From assembly GCF_003339865.1 (NCBI RefSeq), contig NZ_QPKV01000002.1, positions 868,001-932,000 on the forward strand: a DNA stretch of 64,000 bases, in the 5' to 3' direction. How positions within the stretch are numbered: position 1 is the stretch's first letter; every line of letters starts with the position of its first letter. The position numbers and the translations under genes were made by a program. Origin of the DNA: Pedobacter chinensis (lineage in GTDB: Bacteria; Bacteroidota; Bacteroidia; Sphingobacteriales; Sphingobacteriaceae). The notes below the pieces were generated by a model. That model was not told the origin of the DNA. It did not search any database and saw only the letters and a program-made list of their open reading frames with translations. Shown here in pieces: positions 36,575 through 46,117 of this stretch.

Positions 36575-38359
36575 TTACAAAAAAATTGGTCTATCTAATT
36601 TTATCGCAATGCGATACGCCGCATTCATTAAACCAACATGGCTATACGCCTGAGGAAAATTCCCCCACTGGCTTCCGGTTTTCGCATCCACATCTTCACT
36701 AAATAGCAGTAAATGGTTACAATATTTAATGATATTCTCGAATTCTTTAATGGCTTCATCAATCCGGCCTACACAAGCTAAAGCCTCAACATACCAAAAA
36801 GCACAAATTAAAAATGTGGTTTTTGGTTTACCAAAATCATCAGCATGTAAGTAACGATAAAACAAACCATCTTCGGTTTTAAGTTCGGATTCCAAAGCTT
36901 TTAAATGATTCTTTGCCCTATCTGATGCGGGATCTAAATAATTCATCATAATCAGCTGCAGCGTACTGGCATCTAAATGCGAACTACCCACTGCGTTGGT
37001 GTAAACCTGTCTTTCAGGATCATAGCAAGCTTCAATGTGAGCGGCCGCTTTGTCGATTAAAATCTGCGCTCTATCTTCGAAATCTTTATTGCCAATGGTT
37101 TTTGCCATTTTTAAAGCGGCATTTGCTCCCGCCCACTGAAATAAATTGCTATAGCAATGTACATTGGCTATATTTCTAAACTCCCAGATTCCTGCATCCT
37201 TCTCATCAATGGTTCTTTCAATTTTAGAAAGCACTCCCTCAATCCATTTTATTGAATCGCTGCGTTCTGAGAACACAAAACGATGATCAGTATAAAGAGG
37301 CAACATCGAAATTAAAACCTGACCATAAATATCATTCTGAATATGTTCATAGGCCTGATTTCCAATCCTGATGGGTTGCTCTCCCGCGTAACCATCCAAA
37401 TGATCCAATATATGTTCTGTAATTTTTCGTTCTCCCGTAATCCCATACAAAGGCTGGTAACGTTCATCTTCTGCAAAAGATATATCAGATAAGTAATTAA
37501 AATACTTCTCCATTTCCTCAAAATGGCCGATGTGATTTAATGATGTTAACACATAAAAAGAATCTCGCAACCAGCAATAGCGATAATCCCAATTTCGGGT
37601 ACTTCCAGGAGATTCGGGTAAGCTTGTTGTACTGGCGGCTATAATTGCTCCGGTATCTTCGTATTGGTGAATTTTTAAAACCAGGGCCGAACGAATTACA
37701 AATGGCTGGTAAAAGCCAGCTATTGAAGAATGTTTAATCCATAAGCGCCAGTAAGCAATGGTTTCACGAAGAAAATTCTCAGCAGTACTCACAATAGGTG
37801 CTTCCAGATTATATCCATAAGTTAAAATCAAATACTTTGTTTCATTAAGCACGAAAGCTTTTTCATCTAAAATATAACTTAACGACACATTGGTGCTCAA
37901 TTGAATATTTTCATCACAACCGATATAATCAATGTGATTACTCCCCCTGCTTGATCGCATTTTACCTTTTCCATAATCGCAAACGGGATTGCATTTAATG
38001 ATTATCCGCGGATTACCTTCCAACGGCTCAATCTTCCTGATTAACATCAGCGGTTTGAAATAACGTTCATAAAGATGAAAACGTGGAGCAAAATCAGTTA
38101 TCCGGTATTTCCCACCTTCAGTAGTGATTTCTGTTCTTAAGATATTCGTGTTTTCTATATAGTATTGATGGGAAGAAAATTTTTGCTGGGGCAAAATGGA
38201 AAATTCTCCTCCTTTTTTCTTATCCAGCAAACTCCCAAAAACGAAAGGGCTATCAAATCGTGGCCAGCAAAGCCATGATATATCTGTGTTTTTATTTACA
38301 TGTGCCAGAAAAGCACAATTTCCTACTATTCCTGTTTGATAAAGGTGTTGTTCGGCCAT
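36575..38359 (-). CDS. Glycoside hydrolase family 15 (glucoamylase/trehalase-like)
   Basis: The 594-residue enzyme has the family start YQTGIVGNCAFLAHV (about 7-20) and WLCWPRFDSPFVFGSLLD, followed by a beta-sandwich domain. The (alpha/alpha)6 catalytic barrel carries the GH15 signature SPGSTRNWDYRYCWLRDSFY near 250-270. There is no signal peptide, so it acts in the cytoplasm. Next to a trehalose synthase fusion and glycogen genes it could be a trehalase or an intracellular alpha-glucan hydrolase. The sequence alone does not settle which. Confidence 0.88.
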   Translation of the reverse strand: MAEQHLYQTGIVGNCAFLAHVNKNTDISWLCWPRFDSPFVFGSLLDKKKGGEFSILPQQKFSSHQYYIENTNILRTEITTEGGKYRITDFAPRFHLYERYFKPLMLIRKIEPLEGNPRIIIKCNPVCDYGKGKMRSSRGSNHIDYIGCDENIQLSTNVSLSYILDEKAFVLNETKYLILTYGYNLEAPIVSTAENFLRETIAYWRLWIKHSSIAGFYQPFVIRSALVLKIHQYEDTGAIIAASTTSLPESPGSTRNWDYRYCWLRDSFYVLTSLNHIGHFEEMEKYFNYLSDISFAEDERYQPLYGITGERKITEHILDHLDGYAGEQPIRIGNQAYEHIQNDIYGQVLISMLPLYTDHRFVFSERSDSIKWIEGVLSKIERTIDEKDAGIWEFRNIANVHCYSNLFQWAGANAALKMAKTIGNKDFEDRAQILIDKAAAHIEACYDPERQVYTNAVGSSHLDASTLQLIMMNYLDPASDRAKNHLKALESELKTEDGLFYRYLHADDFGKPKTTFLICAFWYVEALACVGRIDEAIKEFENIIKYCNHLLLFSEDVDAKTGSQWGNFPQAYSHVGLMNAAYRIAIKLDRPIFL

Positions 38360-38588
38360 AAGCTATTTTTGTTTATTAACTAACAAGTTTAAGTCGAAAA
38401 TGTTGGCAGGAAATAGGTTTTAGGAATAATGATTAATAAATGCTTTCTGAAAGGCATTATCCCGAAAGATAACTTTATTAATAAATCTGATTGCTACAAA
38501 AATATTTTTTTTTGCGTTTCAATAATCATTCGATGAATATGGCAATATAATATACTGATATTCATATAATTGTATTGAATTACCGCAT

Positions 38589-38624
38589 AAAAAAACCAGC
38601 TTAGAAAAAAATCTAAACTGGCTT
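38589..38624 (-). terminator. Rho-independent terminator of glgC
   Basis: On the minus strand AAGCCAGTTTAGA and TCTAAGCTGGTTTTTT form a stem with a T-rich loop and tail, 20 bases past the glgC stop. Confidence 0.75.
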
Positions 38625-38643
38625 AAAACGGTAAATAATTATT

Positions 38644-39912
38644 TTAAATCACTGTTCCGCTCGGCAAAACAGCACCTTTTTTAATGACAACAATTCCATC
38701 TTTAACTGCATACAATTCAAAATCGCCATCTTCCAGATGTACACCGCCATTAATTTTAACGTCATTGCCAATACGGCAATTCTTATCAATGATCGCATTA
38801 TTAATGTAGCATCTATCGCCAATGCCGATTAAAGAATTACCCTTTTCATTTTCAGATTCTATTTCTTCCAACGTTTGGTAACGATCACTACCCATAATAT
38901 ACGCATTTGTAATAACAGTATGCCTTCCTATTCTCGAACGAATTCCTAAAACCGCATGCTCCACCCTGCTTGCCTGCACAATACAACCCTCTGCAATAAT
39001 TGCCTTCTCTAAAGTTGTGCCCGATATTTTAGAGGGTGGCAGCATTCTGGCTCTTGTAAAAATAGCGTGTGAGCTATCAAACATGTTAAATTTAGGAATC
39101 TCATCCGTAAGGCCCAGGTTAGCCTCAAAGAAAGATGAAATGTTACCGATATCAGTCCAGTACCCTTCATATTGATAGCTTAGTACACGACTTTGAGTGA
39201 TCGCCCTTGGCAAAATTTCTTTACCAAAATCTTTTTCATCTTCGTTTTCATTCAAAATATTAATTAAATATTCACGACTGAAAACATAAATACCCATTGA
39301 TGCCAGATAATTACGGCCTTCGCTTTGCATCTCAGCACCCGTATCAGAAATCCAATTTTCCAGACCAGTTTTGGGCTTTTCAATGAAAGAGGTAATCATA
39401 TTCTCCTCATCGGCTTTTAAAATGCCAAAATCTGTTGCATCTTTTGCATTAACCGGAATGGTTGCAATCGTAATTTCTGCATTTGCTTCGATATGTCTTT
39501 CAATCATATCTTTAAAATCCATCTGATACAACTGGTCACCAGATAGAATTAAGATGTAATCAAACTCATGTGAAACAATGTGATGCATACATTGGCGTAC
39601 CGCATCTGCAGTTCCCTGGAACCAGCCGGCATTTTGTACGGTCTGCTCTGCTGCCAGAATATCAACAAAAGCCGTACTGAAATGGCTAAAGTGATAGGTG
39701 TTTTTAATGTGTTTATTTAGGGATGCTGAATTAAACTGTGTTAACACAAACATACGGTGGATGCCTGAATTCAGGCAATTAGAAATTGGGATGTCTACCA
39801 ACCGATACTTCCCTGCAATTGGAACTGCAGGTTTCGAACGTGTTTGTGTTAGTGGCGATAATCTAGAGCCCTGGCCACCGCCAAGGATAACGCCTAAAAC
39901 TTTGTCAGTCAT
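38644..39912 (-). CDS. glgC: Glucose-1-phosphate adenylyltransferase
   Basis: GlgC makes ADP-glucose, the glycosyl donor for glycogen. The 422-residue product starts MTDKVLGVILGGGQGSRLSP, with the nucleotide-binding loop GGGQGSRL. It has LVDIPISNCLNSG, the substrate region around GTADAVRQ, FIEKPK near 195-200, and a left-handed beta-helix C-terminus with YINNAIIDKNCRIGNDV. The ATG at 39912 is chosen because the longer frame would overlap glgA. It is downstream of glgA with an 8-base gap, so the two form an operon. Confidence 0.94.
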   Translation of the reverse strand: MTDKVLGVILGGGQGSRLSPLTQTRSKPAVPIAGKYRLVDIPISNCLNSGIHRMFVLTQFNSASLNKHIKNTYHFSHFSTAFVDILAAEQTVQNAGWFQGTADAVRQCMHHIVSHEFDYILILSGDQLYQMDFKDMIERHIEANAEITIATIPVNAKDATDFGILKADEENMITSFIEKPKTGLENWISDTGAEMQSEGRNYLASMGIYVFSREYLINILNENEDEKDFGKEILPRAITQSRVLSYQYEGYWTDIGNISSFFEANLGLTDEIPKFNMFDSSHAIFTRARMLPPSKISGTTLEKAIIAEGCIVQASRVEHAVLGIRSRIGRHTVITNAYIMGSDRYQTLEEIESENEKGNSLIGIGDRCYINNAIIDKNCRIGNDVKINGGVHLEDGDFELYAVKDGIVVIKKGAVLPSGTVI

Positions 39913-39920
39913 GTTTAAGC

Positions 39921-41333
39921 TTATTTTAATATTTGGTATAATTCTATGTAATTCAGCGCTGCCTGATCCCACGAATGATCAATCTTCATCATGGTTTTGC
40001 GTACAGCCTTAAATGTTTTTTTATCGTTATATAAATCTACAGCCCGGTTTATAGCATGGGTAACATCCCAAATGCTGGTTTGATCGTGGCAAAGCCCAAA
40101 TCCACCGTCGCCAATATCAACTACAGTATCTTTTAATCCGCCTATTCTTCTTACTATAGGAACAGTGCCATATCTTAAAGCGTAGAGCTGATTTAAGCCG
40201 CAAGGTTCAACCCTCGAAGGCATTAAAAGGAAATCTGCTCCTGCATACATTTCGTGCGAAACTTGTTCGTTATAACCTATGTATGCATTATACTTTCCTT
40301 TAAAAATATCTTTTAATTGATTTAATCGTCCTTCAACCCAGTTATCGCCCGATCCCAAAACTAAAACATTGATATTGTCGCCGTGTTGCTGTAGTGCGGT
40401 ATAAAATATATCAGGTAATAAATCGGCTCCCTTTTCATCAACCAATCTACCTATGAAAGTAAATAATGGTTTTGACGAATCTAATTGAAAAACATCGCAA
40501 AGCGCTTTTTTGTTTGCTAATTTCCCTGCCTCAACTGCTTTTAAATTGTAACTTTTTACTAGCATGGGATCTGTTTCCGGACTCCATACCTCAGTATCAA
40601 TACCATTTAAAATACCAACAGACTTCCAACGTTCCTGCCTCAACAAACTTTCCAATCCACGGGCATTGTTCATCATTTCTTCCAAATAACTTGGTGAAAC
40701 AGTAGTAACCTTCCAGGCACATTTAATGGCAGATGCCAAAGGATTAATCGCGTCCTCCCAACCCAATAACCCACCCTTCCATAAATCAAATGCTGGTAAA
40801 TAATACAATTTATCCCAGCCGAACTGCCCTTGATATTGTGCGTTATGAATGGTTAAAACAGTTGGCACTTTGCTAATTGGCAAATATTTAATGCAATTTG
40901 AAACCATAAAAGGAATTAACCCGGTATGGTGATCGTGGCAATGAATCACATCAGGGCGATGTTCCCACTGTACAATCCAATCCAAAACTGCGATTTGAAA
41001 GGCAATAAATCTTTCTGTATCATCGTCATATCCATATACATTTGGTCTATCTGTTAAACCCTGTATATGAACAATGTACAAATCAAAACCAAGCTTATTG
41101 GTTTTCTCTTTTAAAATGCGGTAAGAAAAATGATGATTGCCATAATTTGCCCAGGCATCGTAAGCTACCTCAAATTCATTTTCCCTAACAAACTTTGTTT
41201 CATAGGCAGGCACAACCACTTTGGCAATGTGGCCGATTTTATTTTGATATTTTGGTAAGGCCCCAACAACGTCTGCTAAACCTCCAACTTTAGCAACAGG
41301 GTAACACTCGGCGCTTATATGAATAATTTCCAT
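39921..41333 (-). CDS. glgA: Glycogen synthase (GT5 family)
   Basis: GlgA extends alpha-1,4-glucan chains from ADP-glucose. The 470-residue product begins MEIIHISAECYPVAKVGGLAD with the KVGGLAD donor loop. The glucan region reads HCHDHHTGLIPF and TIHNAQYQGQFGWDKL, and the GT-B C-terminal part has FIGRLVDEKGADLLPD and MPSRVEPCGLNQLYALRYG. The ATG at 41333 is used; one codon upstream is only a TTG. No branching enzyme or phosphorylase is in the window. Confidence 0.94.
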   Translation of the reverse strand: MEIIHISAECYPVAKVGGLADVVGALPKYQNKIGHIAKVVVPAYETKFVRENEFEVAYDAWANYGNHHFSYRILKEKTNKLGFDLYIVHIQGLTDRPNVYGYDDDTERFIAFQIAVLDWIVQWEHRPDVIHCHDHHTGLIPFMVSNCIKYLPISKVPTVLTIHNAQYQGQFGWDKLYYLPAFDLWKGGLLGWEDAINPLASAIKCAWKVTTVSPSYLEEMMNNARGLESLLRQERWKSVGILNGIDTEVWSPETDPMLVKSYNLKAVEAGKLANKKALCDVFQLDSSKPLFTFIGRLVDEKGADLLPDIFYTALQQHGDNINVLVLGSGDNWVEGRLNQLKDIFKGKYNAYIGYNEQVSHEMYAGADFLLMPSRVEPCGLNQLYALRYGTVPIVRRIGGLKDTVVDIGDGGFGLCHDQTSIWDVTHAINRAVDLYNDKKTFKAVRKTMMKIDHSWDQAALNYIELYQILK

Positions 41334-41336
41334 CAA

Positions 41337-41690
41337 ATATTTGGTGTAGATAACTTCGTTAAGTTAGTAATTGTTTTTTGATTTGGAAATATTCGGAAAT
41401 TTATTTTTAAGATGGGTTTTATTGTATAATATACAGATAATCGAGACTTAATCTTTGAAATGAATTCGGCATGATGAGCGCTAAACTATAATTTTATACC
41501 TTAAGCGTTATTTTTGTCTTTACAAGAATTTTTTTTTGAAAGTGAACGTTCATCACTTCGTTGCCGATAGCAGCCCTGCTTTCCATTTCAATTTTTTTGT
41601 GAACGTTGTTGCGGGCTGGTTGAAACACCGAACAAAAAAGATTTCCATTGCAATCAGGCTTAGAAACAAAGTTTGCTCTTAGCCAAATGC
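41337..41690. other. Gene-free interval upstream of glgA
   Basis: About 350 AT-rich bases probably hold the glgA promoter. A word around TGAACGTT occurs twice (about 41542 and 41601). I see no gene remnant or repeat I can name. Confidence 0.4.
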
Positions 41691-41724
41691 AAAAAAAACC
41701 GCCAAACTTTCTTTAGCGGTTTTT
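41691..41724 (-). terminator. Rho-independent terminator of the divergent SumT gene
   Basis: On the minus strand AAAAACCGC and GCGGTTTTTTTT form a stem and T tail about 30 bases after the stop at 41756. Confidence 0.8.
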
Positions 41725-41755
41725 AACAACAAAACAAATATATAATTGATTACCC

Positions 41756-42550
41756 TTAATATTCTTCGGCAATAATTTCGTAAAAATCACGAATGGGTTG
41801 AAATTGTGGATGCAATGAAACCACATCTCCGAAAACCAAAAGCGCAGGTGCAATGATTTTTTTATCTTCAACAACTTCAGCAATCGTATCTACAATTCCC
41901 ACTGCTATTTTCTCATCAGGAGTAGAACCATTCTGGATCACTGCAACCGGTAACAAACCTTTGTTTTCAGCCTGAAAAATCGCTGCAATTTCATTTACTT
42001 TCTCAATCCCATTTAAAACCACAATAGTGGCTTTAGTTTTAGCAGCAATATATAAGTCTTCAGAAATTTCTCCTTTAACGTTAGTACCTGTTACTGCCCA
42101 GAAACTTTCGCTCAAGTCTTTATAAATCATTGGGATTTTTTGCAAACTCGGGGCTCCGGTTGCGCTTGAAATACCGGGAATAATTTCAGTTGGAATACTG
42201 TAAGATTCTGCCGCATCAATTTCTTCATAACCTTTAGCAAAGAAAAACGGATCGCCACTTTTTAAACGAACCACATGTCCATAGTTTAAAGCATAATCAA
42301 TAATCAACTTATTTACTGCATCTTGCGAAAAATCTTCATCATCAGTGCGTTTACCCACATAAACTTTCGGAATGTCATTTGGCGCATAACACAATAAAGC
42401 TTCGTTCACATTTGCATCATACAAAACAACATCGGCTGTTTTTAATGCTTTAACACCTTTTAAACTAAATAAATCAGGATCGCCAGGACCTGCTCCTATT
42501 AGTGTAATCTTTGGTTCAATGTTCGCTTTCTCTACTTTATTCAAAATCAT
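41756..42550 (-). CDS. Divergent paralogue of uroporphyrinogen-III C-methyltransferase
   Basis: The 264-residue product aligns along its whole length with the SumT at 51402 (LIGAGPGDPDLFSLKGVKAL, DYALNYGHVVRLK). Two family motifs are changed. GGDPFVFGRG reads SGDPFFFAKG, and VTHRGMSESF reads MIYKDLSESF. The first lies in the SAM-binding region and the second close to the substrate site, so methylation of uroporphyrinogen may be lost or altered. The gene stands alone but has an upstream motif nearly identical to that of the sulfite reductase gene, so it is probably still expressed with sulfur genes. Frame and length are intact. Confidence 0.82.
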   Translation of the reverse strand: MILNKVEKANIEPKITLIGAGPGDPDLFSLKGVKALKTADVVLYDANVNEALLCYAPNDIPKVYVGKRTDDEDFSQDAVNKLIIDYALNYGHVVRLKSGDPFFFAKGYEEIDAAESYSIPTEIIPGISSATGAPSLQKIPMIYKDLSESFWAVTGTNVKGEISEDLYIAAKTKATIVVLNGIEKVNEIAAIFQAENKGLLPVAVIQNGSTPDEKIAVGIVDTIAEVVEDKKIIAPALLVFGDVVSLHPQFQPIRDFYEIIAEEY

Positions 42551-42588
42551 GACAGAAAATTGGCTCGTTCAAATTTTTATTAATTATA

Positions 42589-42621
42589 CAAATATATAAA
42601 GTCTATAGAAATTGTAGTAAT
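42589..42621 (-). promoter_or_regulatory. Candidate sulfur-responsive promoter/operator, copy 1
   Basis: This 33-bp stretch matches 54532-54564 at 29 of 33 positions. On the minus strand it ends in TATATTTG, which fits the -7 consensus TAnnTTTG, but no TTTG -33 element is present at the usual distance. The conserved upstream half contains ATTAC(T/G)AC(A/T)ATT(T/C)CTATA. It lies 38 bases upstream of the divergent SumT gene. Confidence 0.6.
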
Positions 42622-42866
42622 TTATTTTAAAATAATTTAATTTTGCTTTTGAGCAGGAGTTTTATAAACCAAAAAGCCTTAGCGGGGAAGCTAAAATCTG
42701 TAAAGCTAAACTGGCAGCATATCCTTATAATCGTTATTGGAACAACTGCACGTCATTATGACATGAAGCATTTTAATATGCTCGCCCCAAATTGATAAGA
42801 TCGCTTCATGCCTTAGCAATGACAGACACATTAGAGATACTTAAAGTATCTCTAAATATTATAAAT
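42622..42866. other. Intergenic stretch with a 25-nt perfect palindrome
   Basis: No gene is seen. A palindrome (TTAGAGATACTT, one A, AAGTATCTCTAA) lies at 42831-42855, just past the lipoprotein stop, and may act as a terminator although it lacks a T tail. GACATGAAGCATT and CGCTTCATGCC at about 42758-42815 also face each other. Confidence 0.5.
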
Positions 42867-43337
42867 CTATTTACAAGGAACCTCTCCAAATGTAAATTTT
42901 CCAGCTTCGTAATTAATGGGCTTGCCTTTAACAAAATAAGATCTTCCAAGTGTCGTTTCAATTTGGCCCACTCCCATAATCAATTTACCATCTTTCTTTA
43001 AAAAGGCTAAGGGATTGGTATAAACCCTGCTTGAATCGTTACCGGTTTTAAAACGATAATCTACCAGCAAGGTATCACCGCTGAATTTCCCTTCAATGGT
43101 TCCATTATTTTGTGGTTTTTCTTCATACTTAACCAGCAATGAACCAGTAACTTCTCCTGAAGCCAGCGTTTTAACAATCATAGCAGCACTATCCTTTTCA
43201 AATACAGCCGCATAACAGTTTTCACTCAATAAAGAATCCTTTTTACCTGATGCACCATCTGATTTTTTATCAGAAGAATTGCAGGCATATACAAACGGGA
43301 AAGCAATTAAAACGAAATAAAGAATGTTTTTTTTCAT
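42867..43337 (-). CDS. Lipoprotein of unknown function
   Basis: The 156-residue product has a lipoprotein signal peptide ending FPFVYAC, with cysteine near residue 19. A serine/lysine/aspartate-rich linker follows (NSSDKKSDGASGKK). The mature domain is mostly beta strands (GEVTGSLLVKYEE, GTIEGKFSGDTLLVDYRF, GKLIMGVGQIETTLG), as in small envelope barrels that sense or buffer ligands. I do not recognise a characterised family. It stands alone between the SumT paralogue and a GH31 gene. Confidence 0.75.
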   Translation of the reverse strand: MKKNILYFVLIAFPFVYACNSSDKKSDGASGKKDSLLSENCYAAVFEKDSAAMIVKTLASGEVTGSLLVKYEEKPQNNGTIEGKFSGDTLLVDYRFKTGNDSSRVYTNPLAFLKKDGKLIMGVGQIETTLGRSYFVKGKPINYEAGKFTFGEVPCK

Positions 43338-43509
43338 GATAAGGTTTTTGAGACTTGGTTTTTCTTATTTAAATATAAGAATATGATGCTGCTTTTCAAA
43401 TATTTCCATAGTAAACCAATCAATCTTATTTAAAATAAGAAATCTATACTTTTAGAGCAGGTTATTAATTGGTTTCAGCTGTGTAATTATAACAAACTTT
43501 TGCTCAGAT

Positions 43510-45765
43510 TTACCATTCTGTTTCTATCGTAACAGCTTTACCTATTGATACAGCATTAGTGATAATTATTGTGCTATTGGTTTTGTCGTCATATTTAAAT
43601 TGAGCCTTTTTATTATTTACCAACACGTTTTTAGCTTTTTGTAATGGCAACTGCAGCACGTACACTCTGCTTTTAGGTTGACCAGTGTAGCCTTTGCCTT
43701 CAACAGCACTAATATTAACTAAAGCCGCATTACTTTTTTGAGTATAGCCAAGTTTTGTAAAAGACTGCATATCGTTTTTGTATTCATTACTTATCCCATC
43801 ATCTTCGTATAAGGTATAAGTTTGTTGCTTATTTATAATACCGGGATAACATTTGATTACCAGAGTATCTAAAGTTGCAGATGCCATACGTTCTTTATAT
43901 GGCTGCATGAGCAAAGGATATCCTCCTTTTACGAATAGAGGCGTTTGATAGATATCAGAAGAAACTTCTTTCGTTTGTCCACCTTCAAATTTTTCGTTAT
44001 TAAAAATATTAAACCATACATCTCCGTCAGGAAACCAAACTTTTTGAATACCTACAAGCTTTTCTCCTTTTCCTGGCGAAACAATGGGTGCGGCTAGTAG
44101 TAAATCGCCGAAAAGATATTGTTGATCATTTATATAAGCTTCTTTATTTTCAGGATAATCAATATACATTCCCCTGATGAGTGGCACGCTTTCTTTATGG
44201 CTTTGCCAAACGCTGGTATAAATGTATGGCATCAATTGCGATCGTAAACGATAAACAATCCGCAAAGCATCTTCGGCTTGTTTGCCCCATAACCACGGTC
44301 GCCTGTCTAAATTTTCATCACTTACCGAATGGATTCTTAATGAGGAGTTTGTTAATCCAAATTGGCTCCAACGAACGTATAGCTCAGCATCCCGGCCTCC
44401 GTAAAAACCACCAATATCATGCGCCCAAAAAAAACAACCCGAATTGCTGCTTTTGGAGGTAAAAGGGATTTCGAACTTTAACATATCCCAGCTTGCAACT
44501 GCATCGCCACTAAATTGTATAGGTGTACGTTGGCTGCCCCATCCTGCCCACCTGCTAAACAACAACCCTCTTTTATCATCAGCTTGCGAGTGCTTAAAAT
44601 AAAGATAATTTAACCATGGCAAATGTTTAACATTTGGGTATCCCAATACAAATGGCATAACATAATCCTGCTGCCAATCTAACCACCAGAAATCTACTCC
44701 TATTTTTTCACTTGGCTGTAAAGCGTATTTAAAAAAATTATCCATGTACTTTTTGTCTCCTGCATTAAAAAGCAACGTGTTTTGATTTGTGGTATCGGCG
44801 CCCATTGCTTTCATAAAAGGAGCATATTGTTCCTCATGCGGTCGAATTCCATCATGAGGATGATCGTTTAAGGTAATGTGCAAACCATCATCTTTAAATT
44901 CTTTTAACAAAATTGATGGGTTTGGGATCAGTTTCTTATTCCAGGTATAACCGGTCCAACCATAGCTGCCCGCATGAGCCATGCCTTTTAGTGCTTCCTT
45001 TTGTGTATGCCACCCCATGTCCATAACCAGAACATCCAATGGGAAACCATGTGCTTTATATCCGTTTACAATTTCCCGGTAATCGTTATCGGTATAATTC
45101 CACCAGCGGCAATACCAACTACCATGTACATATTTTCTGTTCATTGGTACTTCGCCGCTAATGGCTGTTAACGATTTTAAAGCAGCTTTATAGTTTTGTC
45201 CGTAACCAAAAAAATATAAATCCCTGATGTGGTTTACCGGTCTTGGGCTTAACCAGCCATTTACTAAAATTTCTTTTTGCCCATCATCAATTACATGCCA
45301 TCCATTTTTTGATAATAAACCTTGTTCTAAAGGGACTTCGCCCTCAACTTCGTCTAACGTTGATAAAGCACCACCTAAATTAGCATCATCTTTCATGTAT
45401 ATTAGCCAATCTATGTTTTTAGGCTTGTTTAATACAGTAATGGAAATGTTTTTCTGGCTAAAAGGATATCCATCATCAGTAAAGTAAATCTTCATTCTAC
45501 TGGTGGATATTGTATATCTATTCTCTTTTTTATCAATTTCAAAATTGTTAAAAAAGGTTTTGCGGTTGTTGGCGAATAAAGTAGGTTCATCAACAAATTT
45601 TGCATCTGTAGCGTATTCCATTCTTACCAATTCTGGTGTAATAATGGTAAACCGGGCCTTGCCAAGCACAATAGGATTTGTTTGCTGCCCAAATAATAAA
45701 GTGAGCGTGGCTAAACTAAAAATACAGGTGCTTAATATAATTTTTATAAGCTGTGCTTTTTTCAT
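43510..45765 (-). CDS. Glycoside hydrolase family 31 (alpha-glucosidase/xylosidase-like)
   Basis: The 751-residue enzyme has an N-terminal signal peptide (about residues 1-26, ending near LLFGQQ) and so works in the periplasm or at the surface. The family's N-terminal beta domain precedes the TIM barrel, with DVLVMDMGWHTQ near 247 and the nucleophile region GVDFWWLDWQQDY near 352-364. Later motifs are FSRWAGWGSQRTPIQFSGD and WAHDIGGFYGG. Substrate could be alpha-glucosides or alpha-xylosides. A CAAACGTTTG-type operator lies 73 bases upstream of the start. Confidence 0.92.
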   Translation of the reverse strand: MKKAQLIKIILSTCIFSLATLTLLFGQQTNPIVLGKARFTIITPELVRMEYATDAKFVDEPTLFANNRKTFFNNFEIDKKENRYTISTSRMKIYFTDDGYPFSQKNISITVLNKPKNIDWLIYMKDDANLGGALSTLDEVEGEVPLEQGLLSKNGWHVIDDGQKEILVNGWLSPRPVNHIRDLYFFGYGQNYKAALKSLTAISGEVPMNRKYVHGSWYCRWWNYTDNDYREIVNGYKAHGFPLDVLVMDMGWHTQKEALKGMAHAGSYGWTGYTWNKKLIPNPSILLKEFKDDGLHITLNDHPHDGIRPHEEQYAPFMKAMGADTTNQNTLLFNAGDKKYMDNFFKYALQPSEKIGVDFWWLDWQQDYVMPFVLGYPNVKHLPWLNYLYFKHSQADDKRGLLFSRWAGWGSQRTPIQFSGDAVASWDMLKFEIPFTSKSSNSGCFFWAHDIGGFYGGRDAELYVRWSQFGLTNSSLRIHSVSDENLDRRPWLWGKQAEDALRIVYRLRSQLMPYIYTSVWQSHKESVPLIRGMYIDYPENKEAYINDQQYLFGDLLLAAPIVSPGKGEKLVGIQKVWFPDGDVWFNIFNNEKFEGGQTKEVSSDIYQTPLFVKGGYPLLMQPYKERMASATLDTLVIKCYPGIINKQQTYTLYEDDGISNEYKNDMQSFTKLGYTQKSNAALVNISAVEGKGYTGQPKSRVYVLQLPLQKAKNVLVNNKKAQFKYDDKTNSTIIITNAVSIGKAVTIETEW

Positions 45766-45837
45766 TTTAAATAGCTGATTTATAGAAATATTTTCAATAA
45801 TAGCTATGCTTTACTAAAAAAAGTAAATTATTAGTGC

Positions 45838-45849
45838 ACAAACGTTTGT
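45838..45849. promoter_or_regulatory. Palindromic LacI-type operator upstream of GH31
   Basis: ACAAACGTTTGT is a perfect 12-bp palindrome upstream of the GH31 start. The same CAAACGTTTG core occurs twice near the GH29/GH95-like genes. This is typical of operators for LacI/GalR-family regulators of sugar genes. No LacI gene is in the window. Confidence 0.55.
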
Positions 45850-45950
45850 TTAAGGAGGAGAATTACATTGTTGAATTGTTAATTGCCCACCGCAGGAAAC
45901 TGAAACCGCTAATTGCACCTGAAAAATTGCAAACTGGAACGTGATTAATA

Positions 45951-45993
45951 CTAAAGAACAAAGCATCTGCAAGCGCAATGCAGCAGATGCTTC
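45951..45993 (-). terminator. Candidate terminator of the cysDN transcript
   Basis: On the minus strand AAGCATCTGCTGC and GCAGATGCTT pair around a TTGCGC loop and are followed by TGTTCTTTAG. It lies about 125 bases past the cysN stop. The rest of 45850-46117 shows no gene. Confidence 0.6.
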
Positions 45994-46117
45994 GTTCATC
46001 AACAGGAAGAGTTTATAAAAAACCGAAACAAAAAGCGGAGCTAACCGAACTGATATTTCATTGCAGTTTCCTTCATTAATTCAGCTGACATTGTCCTTCT
46101 CTGCCATAACGGATGAA

